Shown: positions 54,195 through 63,766 of the stretch, piece by piece
Position numbering within the stretch: the first letter of the stretch is position 1
Layout of the letters: each line of letters starts with the position of its first letter
Assembly: GCA_903642215.1 (NCBI GenBank)
Contig: CAHJWG010000002.1
Span: 186,001 to 250,000 of the forward strand
Source of the DNA: Sphingobacteriaceae bacterium
GTDB taxonomy: Bacteria > Bacteroidota > Bacteroidia > Sphingobacteriales > Sphingobacteriaceae
DNA: 64,000 bases
Direction of reading: 5' to 3'
The notes under the pieces: generated by a model
What the model was told of the DNA's origin: nothing
Database searches by the model: none
Seen by the model: only the letters and a program-made list of their open reading frames with translations
Translations under genes and position numbers: made by a program

Positions 54195-55298
54195 TTGACA
54201 GATCATTTGCACCAAAAAATTGCCGCTAACGCAGTTAACATCGATCAGGAAGGCTGCTTCCCGGAACAGGAATTTAAGTGGATGGCAGCTGAAGGTTTAC
54301 TTTCAATCACAAATCCTGATGCCTTGCTGGATTTTAACAAATCAAAAACAGCAACTTTATTACAACTTTTAAAAAAAACCGGAAGTGCAAATTTATCTGT
54401 AGGACGCATTTATGAAGGGCATATTAACGCATTGCTGCTGATTGCTTTATACGGAAACCCCATCCAGAAAAAAACCTGGTTTAAAGAAGCCGAAAAAGAA
54501 CAAAAACTTTTTGGTGTTTGGAATACACAAGCCGAAAATGGTGTTCGCATCCATGATTTAGGCGATGGCTATTACCGGCTGGAAGGTAGTAAAACTTTCT
54601 GTTCCGGCTCCGGTTGGATTAACCGTCCGCTCGTCACCGGCGAATTAGTTTCCCCGGATAAACGCGGCTGGCAAATGTGCATTATTCCAACGGAAAAAGT
54701 AAAACCGATTTTAACAGATTCCAGCTTTTGGCAACCACTGGGCATGCGCGCTTCAGCCAGTTTTAAAATGGATTTTACAGGTATCGAAATCCAGGAAAAA
54801 GATTTGTTAGGAGAACCGGATTCTTATTACCGCGAACCTTTTTTTAGTGGCGGCTCCGTTCGTTTTGCAGCTGTACAATTAGGTGGCGCAACTGCTATTT
54901 TTGCCGAAGCACAACGTTTTTTACGCATGATGAATCGTTTGGATGATCCTTTTCAAAGGGCAAGAATGGCGGAGATGGCTTATTTAATTGAAAGTGGAAA
55001 TTTGTGGTTAAACGAAGCCGGAAAAAAAGCCGATCAATGGATTAGTGAAAATACTTCGCCGGAAAAAATAATTGCGCACGCCGGTTTGCTGCGCACTTTT
55101 ACAGAGGAAATTTGTACACGGGTAATGCACCTGGCAGGGCAATGTGTTGGTGCGCGCGGCCTGATGCGAACGGATGCTTTTGAACGTATTTACCGTGATT
55201 TAACACTTTATTTAAAACAGCCGGGGCCGGATGCAACGCTTACTCAAATTGGCGGTTATGTTTTAAATCAGGAAAAAACTGATGATCTCTGGAACTGA
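54195..55298 (+). CDS. Acyl-CoA dehydrogenase family protein
   Basis: The 367-residue protein (TTG start, MTDHLHQKIA) has the ACAD fold: 'RLEGSKTFCSGSGWINRPLV', 'MRASASFKMDFTGIEI', and C-terminal helices AQCVGARGLMRTDAFERIYRDLTLY. The usual catalytic Glu is not clear to me. It is shorter than most ACADs and belongs to the kind found with a PIG-L gene, so it may act on an acyl carrier rather than in beta-oxidation. It overlaps the PIG-L start by 17 bases, tight coupling. Confidence 0.8.
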   Translation: MTDHLHQKIAANAVNIDQEGCFPEQEFKWMAAEGLLSITNPDALLDFNKSKTATLLQLLKKTGSANLSVGRIYEGHINALLLIALYGNPIQKKTWFKEAEKEQKLFGVWNTQAENGVRIHDLGDGYYRLEGSKTFCSGSGWINRPLVTGELVSPDKRGWQMCIIPTEKVKPILTDSSFWQPLGMRASASFKMDFTGIEIQEKDLLGEPDSYYREPFFSGGSVRFAAVQLGGATAIFAEAQRFLRMMNRLDDPFQRARMAEMAYLIESGNLWLNEAGKKADQWISENTSPEKIIAHAGLLRTFTEEICTRVMHLAGQCVGARGLMRTDAFERIYRDLTLYLKQPGPDATLTQIGGYVLNQEKTDDLWN

Positions 55299-56031
55299 AC
55301 GTGCAAACTGGCAGCAAAAAGCTACTGTTTTAACCGAAGCTGATTTGGTTAAGTTTGGTACAACGGTTGTAATTGCACCGCACCCGGATGATGAATCTTT
55401 AGGCTGCGGCGGCATTATTTCGCTTTTAAGAAAATCCGGTTTGGCTGTATTTGTAATTTTTGTTAGTGACGGAACTTTATCTCATCCCAATTCAAAAAAA
55501 TATCCGGCAGCAAAATTACGCCAACTTCGGGAAACAGAAGCTTTAAACGCTTTGGAAATACTCGATGTTCCGGCCGGCAATGCTTCTTTTATGCGGTTAA
55601 AAGACCGGTCGGTACCCAATCAAAATGATCCGAACTTTGATACAACAGTGCAGCAAATGCACGAAAAACTGGAAAGTTTGCATCCTGAAACTATTCTGGT
55701 AACCTGGGAAAAAGATCCGCATCCGGATCATCGAGCAAGCTGGCAAATCGTGAATAAAGCAGCTTCACTTCTCCAAAAAAAACCACGCATTCTGCAATAT
55801 TTAATCTGGATTTGGGAATTAGGCAAACAGTCTGATCTGCTTATCAATCAGCACAGTAAATTATATCTGGTAAAAATAGCATCGGTTTTTCAGCAGAAAA
55901 AAAATGCGATTGCGGCACACGTTTCACAAGTGAGCCGGTTGATTGATGACGACCCGAAAGGCTTTATCCTTTCGCCCGAAATTCTAGCTCATTTTGATTA
56001 TGCGGATGAACTTTTTTTAGAATATTTTTAA
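55282..56031 (+). CDS. PIG-L family deacetylase
   Basis: The 249-residue protein has the zinc motif VVIAPHPDDESLGCGG near residue 28 and HPDHRASW near 148. PIG-L enzymes remove N-acetyl groups from amino sugars such as GlcNAc-lipids, mycothiol and bacillithiol precursors. Here it is fused by overlap to the ACAD gene and followed 21 bases later by a methyltransferase, so a modified sugar lipid or glycoconjugate is suggested, not shown. Confidence 0.87.
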   Translation: MISGTERANWQQKATVLTEADLVKFGTTVVIAPHPDDESLGCGGIISLLRKSGLAVFVIFVSDGTLSHPNSKKYPAAKLRQLRETEALNALEILDVPAGNASFMRLKDRSVPNQNDPNFDTTVQQMHEKLESLHPETILVTWEKDPHPDHRASWQIVNKAASLLQKKPRILQYLIWIWELGKQSDLLINQHSKLYLVKIASVFQQKKNAIAAHVSQVSRLIDDDPKGFILSPEILAHFDYADELFLEYF

Positions 56032-56052
56032 ATCTTAATTCATGATTTTTTT

Positions 56053-56646
56053 ATGTCAGATTCTGCTAATTCCCTGCCTGCTGATTATTTTGATAATGTT
56101 TATCGCCAAAATGATGACCCCTGGGATTTTGAAAATAGTGCGTACGAACTGAGTAAATATAAAGCTACACTCGCAGCTTTACCAAAGGAAACTTATCAGC
56201 AGGTTTTTGAAATCGGCTGTTCTATCGGTGTCTTAACAAAATTACTTGCACCAAGATGTAAGGAGTTGCTGGCCGTGGAACCGGCGGATCTTGCATTTAA
56301 AAAAGCGCAGGAACGCGTTAAAGATTATAAGCAGGTTACAGTGCAGAAAATGCTTGTTCCGCAGGATTTCCCGGATAAAAACTTTGACTTGATCCTGTTA
56401 TCAGAAGTTGGTTATTATCTGGGCTGGGAAGATTTGAAGAAATTGGCTGATTTAATGATCGGACATTTGCTGCCAAACGGACAATTATTGCTGGTTCATT
56501 GGACACCTTTTGTACCCGATTATCCGTTAACCGGTGATCAGGTACACAATTACTTCATGGATTTATGCCATCAAAAGAAGCATCTGAAACATTTGTTCCA
56601 TCAGCGTGAAGAAAAATTCAGATTAGATTTATTTGAGAAGTTTTAA
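56053..56646 (+). CDS. NodS-like SAM-dependent methyltransferase
   Basis: The 197-residue protein begins 'YFDNVYRQNDDPWDFENSAYELSKYKATL', the hallmark of NodS-type N-methyltransferases, and has FEIGCSIGVLTKLLA near residue 56. NodS methylates the free amino group of the sugar at the end of Nod-factor chitin after NodB deacetylation. The pairing here with a PIG-L deacetylase matches that logic: deacetylate, then methylate the amine. The real acceptor is unknown. It is 12 bases before the MscS start. Confidence 0.8.
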   Translation: MSDSANSLPADYFDNVYRQNDDPWDFENSAYELSKYKATLAALPKETYQQVFEIGCSIGVLTKLLAPRCKELLAVEPADLAFKKAQERVKDYKQVTVQKMLVPQDFPDKNFDLILLSEVGYYLGWEDLKKLADLMIGHLLPNGQLLLVHWTPFVPDYPLTGDQVHNYFMDLCHQKKHLKHLFHQREEKFRLDLFEKF

Positions 56647-56658
56647 CGATTGCTGCAC

Positions 56659-58458
56659 ATGTCAAAAAAAATCCTACTGTTACTGCTTTGTATTTTGTGT
56701 TTTGTAAATCTGCCCGCCCGTGATCCGAAGGTTGTAAAACATCAGGATTCTTTAAAAAATGCAAATCTGATCCGGCAGTCAGCAGTTTTAGACGGGTTAA
56801 TTTCTTCCCGCAAAAGTGATTCTTTAAAAAAAATCATCTTAAAACAGTTGCAGGGAATCACCTCTAAAGATAGTATTAAAGTTTTTCCGCTGCTTAACTA
56901 TCTTAAATCCATCAACAAAACAGATTCGTTGCGTAATAGTAATCAGCCTCATTTTGTAGATTCTCTAAAACATTTGGTTGCCGGCTTTCCTGTTATTCCG
57001 TTCGATAAAAACCTATTTTATATTTTTAGTCCTTCCGGCAGTTTTACTCCACAGGAACGGGCTAAAATATTGATCGATAAAATCAGAGCGATAACGTACC
57101 ATGCTGAATTTCAAAAAGATTCTTTAAAAATCAACACGGCATCGGCTACGATCGCAATTACCTACATCGGGCAACCCTTATTTGCTGTTGATACAACGGA
57201 CGCACTTTGGATGAAAACCAGCAGGCTGCGCCTGGCAATAGATTACCGCAACCGGATAGCTGCAGCAGTTACCGGTAACGAAGCCGCAACCAGTTGGATT
57301 ACTTATTTAAAAGAAACTGCCCTGGCCATTCTGGTTATTTTGGTGTTAACCTTTTTAATTTTCCTAGTGAACAGGTTTTACAAAAAACTAAGGCTTTATA
57401 TTAAACAGCAAAGCGGCAAAAGGATTAAAGGGATCCTGATTAAAGACTACGAATTATTTAACGCCGGTATGCAGATTGATGTACTGCTGTTTTTAGCCAA
57501 TGTTTTTAGGTGGCTGCTGATCGGTTTGCTGGTTTATTTGGCCTTACCACTTTTGTTCGGCATTTTCCCCTGGACAAAAGGAATCGCAAATACATTGCTG
57601 GGCTATTTTTTGAACCCGGCAAAGCGTATCGTTTTAGCTTTTTGGCATTATCTGCCCAATCTGTTTACCATTATCGTGATCGTAACTGTATTTCGGTATT
57701 TTTTAAAGGGAATCAGTTATTTAAAAGATGAAATTGAAAAAGGACACCTTAAAATACCTAATTTTTACCCGGATTGGGCAGCACCTACTTATCACATTAT
57801 CAGAGTTTTAGTATTGGCTTTTATGGTGATTGTGATCTTCCCATACTTGCCCGGCTCGGATTCGCTTGCTTTTAAAGGCGTTTCTGTTTTCCTGGGTGTG
57901 CTGTTCACTTTCGGCTCTGCCGGTCCGCTTGGTAATCTAGTTTCGGGTTTGGTACTTACTTATATGCGCTCTTTTAAAATCGGCGACCGTGTGAGCATCA
58001 ATGATGTTATCGGGGATATTATTGAAGAAACTTTATTGGTTATTCGCATTAAAACCATTAAAAATGAGATCATCTCCATCCCGAATTCAGCAGTTTTAAG
58101 TAGCCCTACCATCAATTACAGCAGCGAAATTGCACAGGACGGACTGGTTCTCAACACAAAAATTACGATGGGTTATGATACGCCGTGGCGGCAGGTTCAT
58201 CAATTGCTGATTGATGCTGCGCTGGCTACCGTAAATATCCAGCAAATCCCTTCGCCATATGTTTTACAAACCAGTTTGGATGATTATTATGTGAGCTATC
58301 AGATTAATGCCTACACAAAAGAAGCAGGGCAACAGGATTTAATTTATTCGAGATTGTATGAAAACATACAGGATAATTTTAATAAAGCGGGATTAGAACT
58401 TTTGTCTCCGCATTATCGGATTATCCAAAACAGTGAAGGAAAGATAGATAAGCTTTAA
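56659..58458 (+). CDS. Mechanosensitive channel, MscS family
   Basis: The 599-residue protein (ATG at 56659, MSKKILLLLLC) has a signal peptide, a periplasmic region of about 200 residues, three or more TM helices and the MscS pore block 'GVLFTFGSAGPLGNLVSGLVLTYMRSFKIGDRVSI' near residue 420, then the beta domain with IPNSAVLSSPTINYS. It would release osmolytes under membrane tension. It starts 13 bases after the methyltransferase and may be co-transcribed; its link to the cluster's chemistry is unclear. Confidence 0.85.
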   Translation: MSKKILLLLLCILCFVNLPARDPKVVKHQDSLKNANLIRQSAVLDGLISSRKSDSLKKIILKQLQGITSKDSIKVFPLLNYLKSINKTDSLRNSNQPHFVDSLKHLVAGFPVIPFDKNLFYIFSPSGSFTPQERAKILIDKIRAITYHAEFQKDSLKINTASATIAITYIGQPLFAVDTTDALWMKTSRLRLAIDYRNRIAAAVTGNEAATSWITYLKETALAILVILVLTFLIFLVNRFYKKLRLYIKQQSGKRIKGILIKDYELFNAGMQIDVLLFLANVFRWLLIGLLVYLALPLLFGIFPWTKGIANTLLGYFLNPAKRIVLAFWHYLPNLFTIIVIVTVFRYFLKGISYLKDEIEKGHLKIPNFYPDWAAPTYHIIRVLVLAFMVIVIFPYLPGSDSLAFKGVSVFLGVLFTFGSAGPLGNLVSGLVLTYMRSFKIGDRVSINDVIGDIIEETLLVIRIKTIKNEIISIPNSAVLSSPTINYSSEIAQDGLVLNTKITMGYDTPWRQVHQLLIDAALATVNIQQIPSPYVLQTSLDDYYVSYQINAYTKEAGQQDLIYSRLYENIQDNFNKAGLELLSPHYRIIQNSEGKIDKL

Positions 58459-58471
58459 TTTTTTTGCCTGA

Positions 58472-59656
58472 TTATTTAGTTTCCGGTGTATAATTATTTA
58501 CGAAACTCCTTAATTCAGTAATTGCTTGTGTGATATAAACCAATTTCCATTTTGCTGCCCATCTTGGATTATTTAATTTTTTGCGGACTTTCTCCCAAAG
58601 CTGCCCGAAATATAAGGAATCCGTCAGTTCTTTGTGCAGCCAGTCTGGATTAATGCATAATTCCTGCGCAGCAGTGTTTACTAATTGCTGGTTGTACAAA
58701 CCACCGTTTAAATACGCTTCTCGGCATTCCCGCAACATCCGCCGGCATTTAAACTTGGTAATCCAGGCTGCTATCGGTTCAACATCCTGTGTATGCCCGG
58801 ATTTTTCGTAGTCAGACCATTTTTTTAACTGCTCAGAAAATCCAACGGCAACCCTGCCGGATAATCTGGTAGAAGTATAAGCCTTTACTTCCGGGCTTTT
58901 CCGCACCCGGATATCCATCCTTAACAAAGCCTGATGGAAAGCGTTGTCTTCCAGATAAGGAACCTGCGGCAAGCGCCCAACCTGCATGTAAGTTGTACAG
59001 GTAACGGCCATACTCGCCCCAAAATATTGGAAATGCCGGGGCCAGGGATCATGTTCTTCAGGGTCGATAATAGATTCTATCCTGGAAAGCAGGCTCCGAT
59101 AAGTTACATCCCTTAAATGATATAAACGGGAAACATTATTGCTGCTTCTGGTTAAAATCCGGCCGCCAACAGCATCGCAGCCATTGGCAATTTCCTTGAT
59201 AATATTGGTAACCCAATGCGTATCTACTTGTGTATCAGAATCCGTAGAAGCAATTATCCCCTTGTAGTTTCCATGATAAGTTAACCGCCGGTAAGCCTCA
59301 TCCATTAAAAGCCTGCGTACATAACCGATATTGGCTTTACTTGGCGGAAGCCAGGCTTCGGCAAGGTGTAATTGAAATTCTGGATATTTTTTTTGATAGT
59401 TTTCAGCAATTTTAAAAGTTTGATCGCTGCAGTTGTTAACCAGCAGTAAAACTTCATAAATTTGAGGGTTTAAAGGGTTTCCGTCAGTATCGGTTTGCAG
59501 GCGCAAAGCATCTAATGTTTTTCGGATGTTCCGGTATTCGTTACGGGCAGGAACAATAACCGAAATTTTTAAACAAGTATCCGGAACAGCTGTCTGATCA
59601 AAAATAGGTTTACACACTTTTATTTTGGGTGTAAAATCAATAAATTCTGTCTGCAT
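58472..59656 (-). CDS. Glycosyltransferase family 2
   Basis: From the ATG at 59656 (MQTEFIDFTPKIK) the protein has 394 residues. The GT2 fold starts KISVIVPARNEYRNIRKTLDAL, has LVNNCSDQT and the metal-binding DxD in STDSDTQVD near residue 150. No TM helix is obvious, so it is soluble or peripheral. It is convergent with MscS and divergent from the NRPS. ACAD, PIG-L, NodS-like methyltransferase and GT2 recur together in other bacteria, as I recall; the product is not known to me. Confidence 0.82.
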   Translation of the reverse strand: MQTEFIDFTPKIKVCKPIFDQTAVPDTCLKISVIVPARNEYRNIRKTLDALRLQTDTDGNPLNPQIYEVLLLVNNCSDQTFKIAENYQKKYPEFQLHLAEAWLPPSKANIGYVRRLLMDEAYRRLTYHGNYKGIIASTDSDTQVDTHWVTNIIKEIANGCDAVGGRILTRSSNNVSRLYHLRDVTYRSLLSRIESIIDPEEHDPWPRHFQYFGASMAVTCTTYMQVGRLPQVPYLEDNAFHQALLRMDIRVRKSPEVKAYTSTRLSGRVAVGFSEQLKKWSDYEKSGHTQDVEPIAAWITKFKCRRMLRECREAYLNGGLYNQQLVNTAAQELCINPDWLHKELTDSLYFGQLWEKVRKKLNNPRWAAKWKLVYITQAITELRSFVNNYTPETK

Positions 59657-59684
59657 TATAAGTTTAAACGTATCCTTTTTACTG

Positions 59685-59708
59685 TTTTTTAGGCGATAAA
59701 AACAGCAT
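59685..59708. repeat. Dispersed motif copy between GT2 and NRPS genes
   Basis: TTAGGCGATAAAAACAGCAT with a preceding T run, in the 153-base divergent region that must hold both promoters. It is the ACAG variant in the forward sense. Confidence 0.55.
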
Positions 59709-59809
59709 AGTGCTACAACCAAAATTTATTCTTATTGTTGATTATTTAGAATAATAATTCCGATTTGCCACAACAAACCAAAGCCCTTTTTACAAGTCTT
59801 AACCTATAT

Positions 59810-62800
59810 ATGCCAACTACTATTCTAAACCGGGTTAGTGTTTTAAAAGGCGCTGACCGTCCGGATTTTATCCGTGATGAAACCCTGGCCGATATCTTTC
59901 GCCAGACTGCAAAAAAATATACCGTAAAAACAGCATTGATTTTTGGAGAAGACCGTGTTACCTACCAGGAGCTGGATCTTTGGAGCGATGCCATTGCGGC
60001 TGATTTAGCTTTATACGGCATCAAAAAAGGTGATAAAGTTGGGATCTGGCAAAAACGCGGCCTCGAACTGCATGCGGCCATCATCGGCATTATTAAAGCA
60101 GGTGCCGCTTATATTCCGGTTGACCGGGAAATTCCGGCAGAACGTGTGGAAACAATTTTTACGGAGGTGGAAGCATCGGCTTACATCAGTACAGATTTGC
60201 TGAACCTGGATTTCCCGATGCTGCAAATCCGCAAAAAACCTGCCTTAAACGAAGTATTCGATATTCCGGCAGGCCCGGAACCTGATAACTTAGCATACGT
60301 TTTATACACTTCCGGCAGTACAGGTAAACCAAAAGGCATCCCGATTGGCCACCGGCAAATCTGCCATTTGGTACGATCAGAACAAAGTGTGATCAACATC
60401 CTGGAAACCGACCGCGTTTACCAGGGGTTTTCCGTTTCTTTTGATATGTGGTGCGAAGAAACCTGGGTAAGTTATTTTGCCGGTGCCACAATTTGGGTGG
60501 CCGATAATACAACTTCCAAAGCCATTGATGAGTTAAGCGATGTGCTAAAACGAGAAAAAATTACCGTTTTACACGCTGTACCAAGTTTGCTGGCGGTAAT
60601 TGATGATGACATCCCGTCTTTAAGATTGGTAAATGCCGGCGGCGAAGCTTGTACGGTACAGGTTTTAAACCGGTGGTCAAACTCAAACCGGATATTTTAC
60701 AACAGTTACGGCCCTACAGAAACAACAGTGAGTGCTACTTTTGCCGCACTAAAACCCGGCGATCCGATTACAATCGGTGATCCTTTGCCAAATTATAATT
60801 TAGCTGTGGTTGATGAAAAGCTCAATTTTTTACCTTTTGGCGAACGCGGTGAACTGATTATTTCCGGCCCGGGCGTTGCCGAAGGTTATGTGAAACTACC
60901 GCAGTTATCACAGGAAAAATTCATTGTAAAAACAGTATCGCTGGAAGATTTACCCGGTGATAGGATTTACCGTACCGGCGACGCTGCGCTGATTAAAGAA
61001 GATGGCAGTATCGAATTTTTAGGCCGGTTTGACGATCAGATTAAATTACGCGGTTACCGGATTGAGTTGGGCGAAATCGAAACTAAATTAGCCGGCCTGC
61101 AGGACGTTTCTGCGGCTGCAGTTGCGGTAAAAAAAGATAATTCCGAACAGGATCAATTAGTTGGTTACATCGTTACCGAAGGAAATATCAAACTGGAAGA
61201 AAACCTGCTGCGCCTGGAACTGGCCAAAGTTTTACCATCATACATGGTTCCGGCAACGATTGTTTTACTATCCGAAATGCCGCGTATGCCAAGTGGTAAA
61301 GTTAACCGTAAAGCTTTACCCACGCCGGAGTCTTTACTGGAAAATGCTGTAAAAGCCGCCGAAGAAACACTGGATATGAACGCGCCGCTGCCAGACCGGG
61401 TGCTAAGTATGCTCCGTAAAACCTTCCCCAATAAAACTATCAACCTATCAATGGATTTTTTTGATGACCTGGGCGGACATTCCCTGCTGGCAGCAGGTTT
61501 GGTATCCAGGTTACGGCGAGACGGCGGCGTACCAAAAGCTTCGCTGCGTGATATTTACCTGCATCGGCCGCTCCAAAAATTAGTAGAAGTTTGGGAGCAG
61601 CAAACCCCGGCTAATAAAAAACCGGAGCGCAAATTTAACCCGGTAAACAAAGTACATTACTATTGCTGCTGGCTGGCGCAAACTTTTGCACTCGGTTTTA
61701 TCTATGCTTTGTTTGCCATACAAATTTTTATCCCGTACCTCGGGTATTATTATGTGGAACAGGATACCGGGAATTTAGGTTACGCCATAGCCACTTCGCT
61801 GGTGCTTTTTTGCCTGATCCCTCCCCTGTTTTCTTTTATTTCCATCGGCACCAAATGGCTGGTTATCGGTAAGTTTAAAGAAGGCGATTACCCCTTGTGG
61901 GGAAGCTATTATTTCCGCTGGTGGTTTGTAAAAACGATTCAACGGCTGCTTACCGTTCAGTTTTTAAACGGAACGCCTTTATATCCGGCTTATTTGCGGT
62001 TGTTGGGGATGAAGATTTCTCCGGATGCACAATTAGGGGATTTTACTTTAGGTGCCGAAGATCTGATTACCATCGGCAGCGACGTAAGCATCAGTTCCGG
62101 TGTTAATTTAAATAACGTGGTGGTGGAAGACGGCCTGTTAAAAATCCGTTCTATTTCTTTGGGAGATCATGCCTATATCGGCAGCAGCGCTATTATTTCG
62201 GGTGGTGCCACAATGGAATCATGGAGCGAATTACAAGATTTAAGCTACCTGCAGGAAGGCAAAACCATCCGCCCGGGCGAAGTTTGGCGTGGTAGTCCGG
62301 CTGTTTTAAAAGAAACCAAACCTTTGGCAGCTTTGCCGCAGCCGCTATCCGTTTCTGCTTCAACCCGAAGGAAATATATGTTGATTTTTACACTTTCGCT
62401 GCTGATTTTTCCTTTCACCATCCTGCTGCCTCTTTTACCAACCATTATTACGCTTAACAAATTAGACAACGCCGCGGATGATTACGATTTTACTTATCTC
62501 GTGGTTGTTCCTACGCTTGCATTGGTTTATATTTTGCTTTTTGCGTTGGAAACCGTTGTATTAACGCGTTTGCTTCAGCGCAATATCAAACCCGGAACAT
62601 ATTCAATTTACAGTGGCTTTTACCTGCGAAAATGGTTTGCAGATCAGCTGATGTCTTTAAGTTTAATTGTTTTGCATCCTATTTATGCAACGGTTTACAT
62701 CTCCGCTTTTTTCCGGGCACTGGGAGCTAAAATCGGTAAGAATACCGAAATTTCTACGGCCAGCAGCGTTACGCATCCGCTGTTAAAAATTGGTAGCGGT

Positions 62801-63766
62801 GCTTTTATTGCCGATGCAGTTGTTTTAGGCGAATCTGATATCCGCGGCCAGCGTTTAATCCTGGATTATACAGAAATTGATAACGGTACTTTTGTGGGCA
62901 ACAGTGCGCTGATTCCGCAGGGGACAAAGCTGCCGGGCAATATGCTGATTGGTGTTTTATCGATCCCTCCAGAGAAAAATGAACTCGAACAAAATCAGGC
63001 GAAAGACTGGTTCGGGTCGCCCGCAATCGCACTTCCGCGCCGGCAGGAAAGTAACCCGTTTTCCGAAGAACTGACTTCAAAACCAAGTATTTTAAGAAGA
63101 TTAGCCCGTGCAACCGTAGAATTTATCCGGATTGTTTTGCCGGAAACTTTAATTATCATCTTCTCCATTTTCTTTATCGCCTACGGCCACGATTTAATCA
63201 CCGAGGAACCGCTGTACAAAATTATTTTGTTGTTCCCGTTTTATTATTTGGGCTTTATGGGATTGCCTGCTTTTTTTACCACGGTAATTTTAAAGTACGT
63301 TTTCATCGGGAAATTTAAAGCACAGCAAAAACCGATGTGGACGGATAAAGTATGGCGCAGCGAAGCCATCACCACCACTTATGAAGCTTTGTCTGTACCG
63401 TTTTTGCTGGATTATATGCGCGGCACGCCTTGGCTGCCAATTGCCATGCGGATTTTAGGCGTAAAAGTTTGTAAACGCGTTTGGATGAATACCACCGATA
63501 TTACCGAATTTGATATGGTTTCTTTAGGCGATGATGTGGCACTGAATGAAAACTGCGGGCCGCAAACGCATTTGTTTGAAGACCGGGTAATGAAAGTTGG
63601 AACCGTAAAAATCGGTTCCAGGAGCAGCATCGGTGCCGGAACCATCATTTTATATGATACCGAAATCGGTACGGATTGTAAAATTGATGCTTTATCCTTA
63701 GTAATGAAAGGCGAAAGATTAGCCACCGGAACCGATTGGACGGGCAGCCCGGTACAACCGGCATAA
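59810..63766 (+). CDS. Pls/PosA-type single-module NRPS with membrane and hexapeptide domains
   Basis: The 1318-residue protein (ATG at 59810) has an adenylation domain (LYTSGSTGKPKG, NSYGPTETTV, YRTGD, GRFDDQIKLRGYRIELGEIE), a carrier protein with phosphopantetheine Ser558 in DLGGHSLLA, then six TM helices in three pairs separating three soluble domains with hexapeptide-repeat character. There is no condensation or thioesterase domain. This is the layout of epsilon-poly-L-lysine synthetase (Pls). The A4 region SFDMWCEETW has Glu at the position equal to GrsA 239, which could favour a basic amino acid; the code was not computed. An upstream TTG (59765) adds 15 residues. Confidence 0.88.
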   Translation: MPTTILNRVSVLKGADRPDFIRDETLADIFRQTAKKYTVKTALIFGEDRVTYQELDLWSDAIAADLALYGIKKGDKVGIWQKRGLELHAAIIGIIKAGAAYIPVDREIPAERVETIFTEVEASAYISTDLLNLDFPMLQIRKKPALNEVFDIPAGPEPDNLAYVLYTSGSTGKPKGIPIGHRQICHLVRSEQSVINILETDRVYQGFSVSFDMWCEETWVSYFAGATIWVADNTTSKAIDELSDVLKREKITVLHAVPSLLAVIDDDIPSLRLVNAGGEACTVQVLNRWSNSNRIFYNSYGPTETTVSATFAALKPGDPITIGDPLPNYNLAVVDEKLNFLPFGERGELIISGPGVAEGYVKLPQLSQEKFIVKTVSLEDLPGDRIYRTGDAALIKEDGSIEFLGRFDDQIKLRGYRIELGEIETKLAGLQDVSAAAVAVKKDNSEQDQLVGYIVTEGNIKLEENLLRLELAKVLPSYMVPATIVLLSEMPRMPSGKVNRKALPTPESLLENAVKAAEETLDMNAPLPDRVLSMLRKTFPNKTINLSMDFFDDLGGHSLLAAGLVSRLRRDGGVPKASLRDIYLHRPLQKLVEVWEQQTPANKKPERKFNPVNKVHYYCCWLAQTFALGFIYALFAIQIFIPYLGYYYVEQDTGNLGYAIATSLVLFCLIPPLFSFISIGTKWLVIGKFKEGDYPLWGSYYFRWWFVKTIQRLLTVQFLNGTPLYPAYLRLLGMKISPDAQLGDFTLGAEDLITIGSDVSISSGVNLNNVVVEDGLLKIRSISLGDHAYIGSSAIISGGATMESWSELQDLSYLQEGKTIRPGEVWRGSPAVLKETKPLAALPQPLSVSASTRRKYMLIFTLSLLIFPFTILLPLLPTIITLNKLDNAADDYDFTYLVVVPTLALVYILLFALETVVLTRLLQRNIKPGTYSIYSGFYLRKWFADQLMSLSLIVLHPIYATVYISAFFRALGAKIGKNTEISTASSVTHPLLKIGSGAFIADAVVLGESDIRGQRLILDYTEIDNGTFVGNSALIPQGTKLPGNMLIGVLSIPPEKNELEQNQAKDWFGSPAIALPRRQESNPFSEELTSKPSILRRLARATVEFIRIVLPETLIIIFSIFFIAYGHDLITEEPLYKIILLFPFYYLGFMGLPAFFTTVILKYVFIGKFKAQQKPMWTDKVWRSEAITTTYEALSVPFLLDYMRGTPWLPIAMRILGVKVCKRVWMNTTDITEFDMVSLGDDVALNENCGPQTHLFEDRVMKVGTVKIGSRSSIGAGTIILYDTEIGTDCKIDALSLVMKGERLATGTDWTGSPVQPA

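Noticed and set aside
18249..60941. Counting every in-gene AAAAGAAGCA match as a motif copy
   Set aside because: Many are ordinary Lys-Glu-Ala codons, so the in-gene matches are given less weight than the intergenic ones.
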